DNA of 13,737 nucleotides, from NCBI GenBank assembly GCA_017508505.1, contig JAFVYT010000056.1, positions 1 through 13,737 on the forward strand, given 5' to 3'. The notes under the pieces were generated by a model. It had not been told where the DNA came from. It saw nothing but the letters and a program-made list of their open reading frames with translations, and made no database searches. A program made the translations under genes and the position numbers. Source of the DNA: Clostridia bacterium. GTDB lineage: Bacteria; Bacillota_A; Clostridia; Oscillospirales; SIG627. Below, piece by piece: positions 13,381-13,737 of this stretch; positions within the stretch are counted from its first letter, which is position 1; every line of letters begins with the position of its first letter.

Positions 13381-13425
13381 CGGCAATCAAAGCCTACAAA
13401 AGAGCTTTGTGGGTTTTGATTGCCG
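13381..13425 (+). repeat. 45-nt hairpin repeat, copy 2
   Basis: One base different from the copy at 7967-8011, in the same orientation. Here the whole element folds as a continuous 20-bp hairpin with a 5-nt AGAGC loop: 14 outer pairs (one G-U) plus six inner pairs (one T-G, then ACAAA with TTTGT). It lies 50 nt after the stop of TasA-like gene 3 and about 120 nt before TasA-like gene 4. Confidence 0.85.
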
Positions 13426-13445
13426 AAGGAATTTGGATATTTGTA

Positions 13446-13471
13446 AAAAATGCTTTGGCAAAAAGCTTTGG
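13446..13471 (+). repeat. Short imperfect tandem repeat
   Basis: AAAAATGCTTTGG (13446-13458) is followed one base later by AAAAAGCTTTGG (13460-13471), differing by one missing T. It lies between the 45-nt repeat and the leader hairpin of TasA-like gene 4. Replication slippage could account for it; no function is evident. Confidence 0.4.
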
Positions 13472-13473
13472 AA

Positions 13474-13515
13474 TAGCCCTTTATGCCGGTAGTCGCGTCG
13501 GCATTCGTTGGGCTA
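13474..13515 (+). other. Two-tier leader hairpin of TasA-like gene 4
   Basis: TAGCCC (13474-13479) pairs with GGGCTA (13510-13515), and inside it ATGCCG (13483-13488) pairs with CGGCAT (13499-13504), giving 12 bp in two blocks around an asymmetric internal loop. It ends 18 nt before the GAGGAGGT ribosome site. It resembles a stable 5' leader structure. Confidence 0.45.
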
Positions 13516-13548
13516 CACGCACGCAGACAATATGAGGAGGTCATTATC

Positions 13549-13737
13549 ATGACAAAGCAAAAGACGACCAAGCGTGCTCTTCTCATGAGTGCTTTGGCTC
13601 TGCTCTTGAGCGTTTCCATGCTCGTAGGCAGTACCTTTGCTTGGTTCACCGACAGCGTTACCAGTGCAGGTAACAAAATCCAGGCCGGTACCCTGAAGAT
13701 TGACCTTGAGCTCTTCCAGAATGGAGATTACAAATCC
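13549..13737 (+). CDS. TasA-like protein 4, N-terminal part only
   Basis: Partial gene cut by the window end after 63 codons. GAGGAGGT (13534-13541) lies 7 nt before ATG 13549. The visible product is a SipW-cognate signal peptide (TKRALLMSALALLL, then LVGSTFA and WFTDS; cleavage likely after Ala31) followed by SVTSAGNKIQAGTLKIDLEL. This is almost the same as the start of TasA-like protein 3, also at the DNA level, where a run of about 30 bases across the signal peptide core is unchanged. By analogy a domain A and a beta-helix body would follow, but that lies outside the window. Confidence 0.87.
   Translation, partial: MTKQKTTKRALLMSALALLLSVSMLVGSTFAWFTDSVTSAGNKIQAGTLKIDLELFQNGDYKS

Noticed and set aside
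7967..13425. Composite transposon bounded by the 45-nt repeats
   Set aside because: No transposase, integrase or target duplication is visible in or next to the bracketed region, and each copy is itself a hairpin following a gene.

Overview
The window looks like a chromosome segment of a monoderm Bacillota, most likely a gut-type Clostridia. This is inferred from strong GGAGG ribosome sites, sigma-A type promoters with 17-bp spacers, a GTG-started TetR gene, a moderate G+C content and SipW/TasA-type secretion genes. No species can be named from the sequence alone.

Left part (1-3906), housekeeping. malQ (4-alpha-glucanotransferase) runs rightward with its own promoter and ends in a 17-bp perfect hairpin that also lies at the end of the convergent leftward operon. 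That operon runs from a good promoter at 3878-3906 and reads nitroreductase, nadE (NH3-dependent NAD synthetase), then a TraB/GumN-type lipoprotein, with gaps of 9 to 15 nt.

Middle (3907-4310). An intergenic stretch holds a near-consensus extended -10 promoter (4045-4073), followed by an unusually long leader of about 230 nt with short phased direct and inverted repeats, before a TetR-family regulator.

Right part (4311 to the window end), a single-direction secretion and surface-fibre locus. The order is TetR regulator; SipW-like signal peptidase A (coupled to tetR); a 73-aa membrane protein; TasA-like protein 1 (SipW-type signal peptide, domain A, right-handed beta-helix); a two-hairpin element; SipW-like signal peptidase B; a lipoprotein overlapping it by 4 nt; TasA-like protein 2; TasA-like protein 3 (domain A plus long beta-helix); a second two-hairpin element; and the start of TasA-like protein 4, cut by the window end. 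The four TasA-like proteins share a signal peptide ending LAWFT or FAWFT. Three of these genes have nearly the same N-terminal segment in front of different bodies.

How the parts may work together (inference). The two signal peptidases would mature the TasA-like proteins at the membrane. The lipoprotein is the most telling part: its first domain matches the N-terminal domain of the beta-helix proteins, and its second matches the core of TasA-like protein 2, so it joins both subunit types on one membrane anchor. No LPXTG signal, sortase, TapA or exopolysaccharide gene is visible. The best hypothesis is a TetR-controlled extracellular fibre or matrix system that displays interchangeable beta-helix bodies from a lipid-anchored hybrid adaptor. 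A 45-nt hairpin repeated after both complete beta-helix genes may have helped shuffle the modules or may act in the mRNA.
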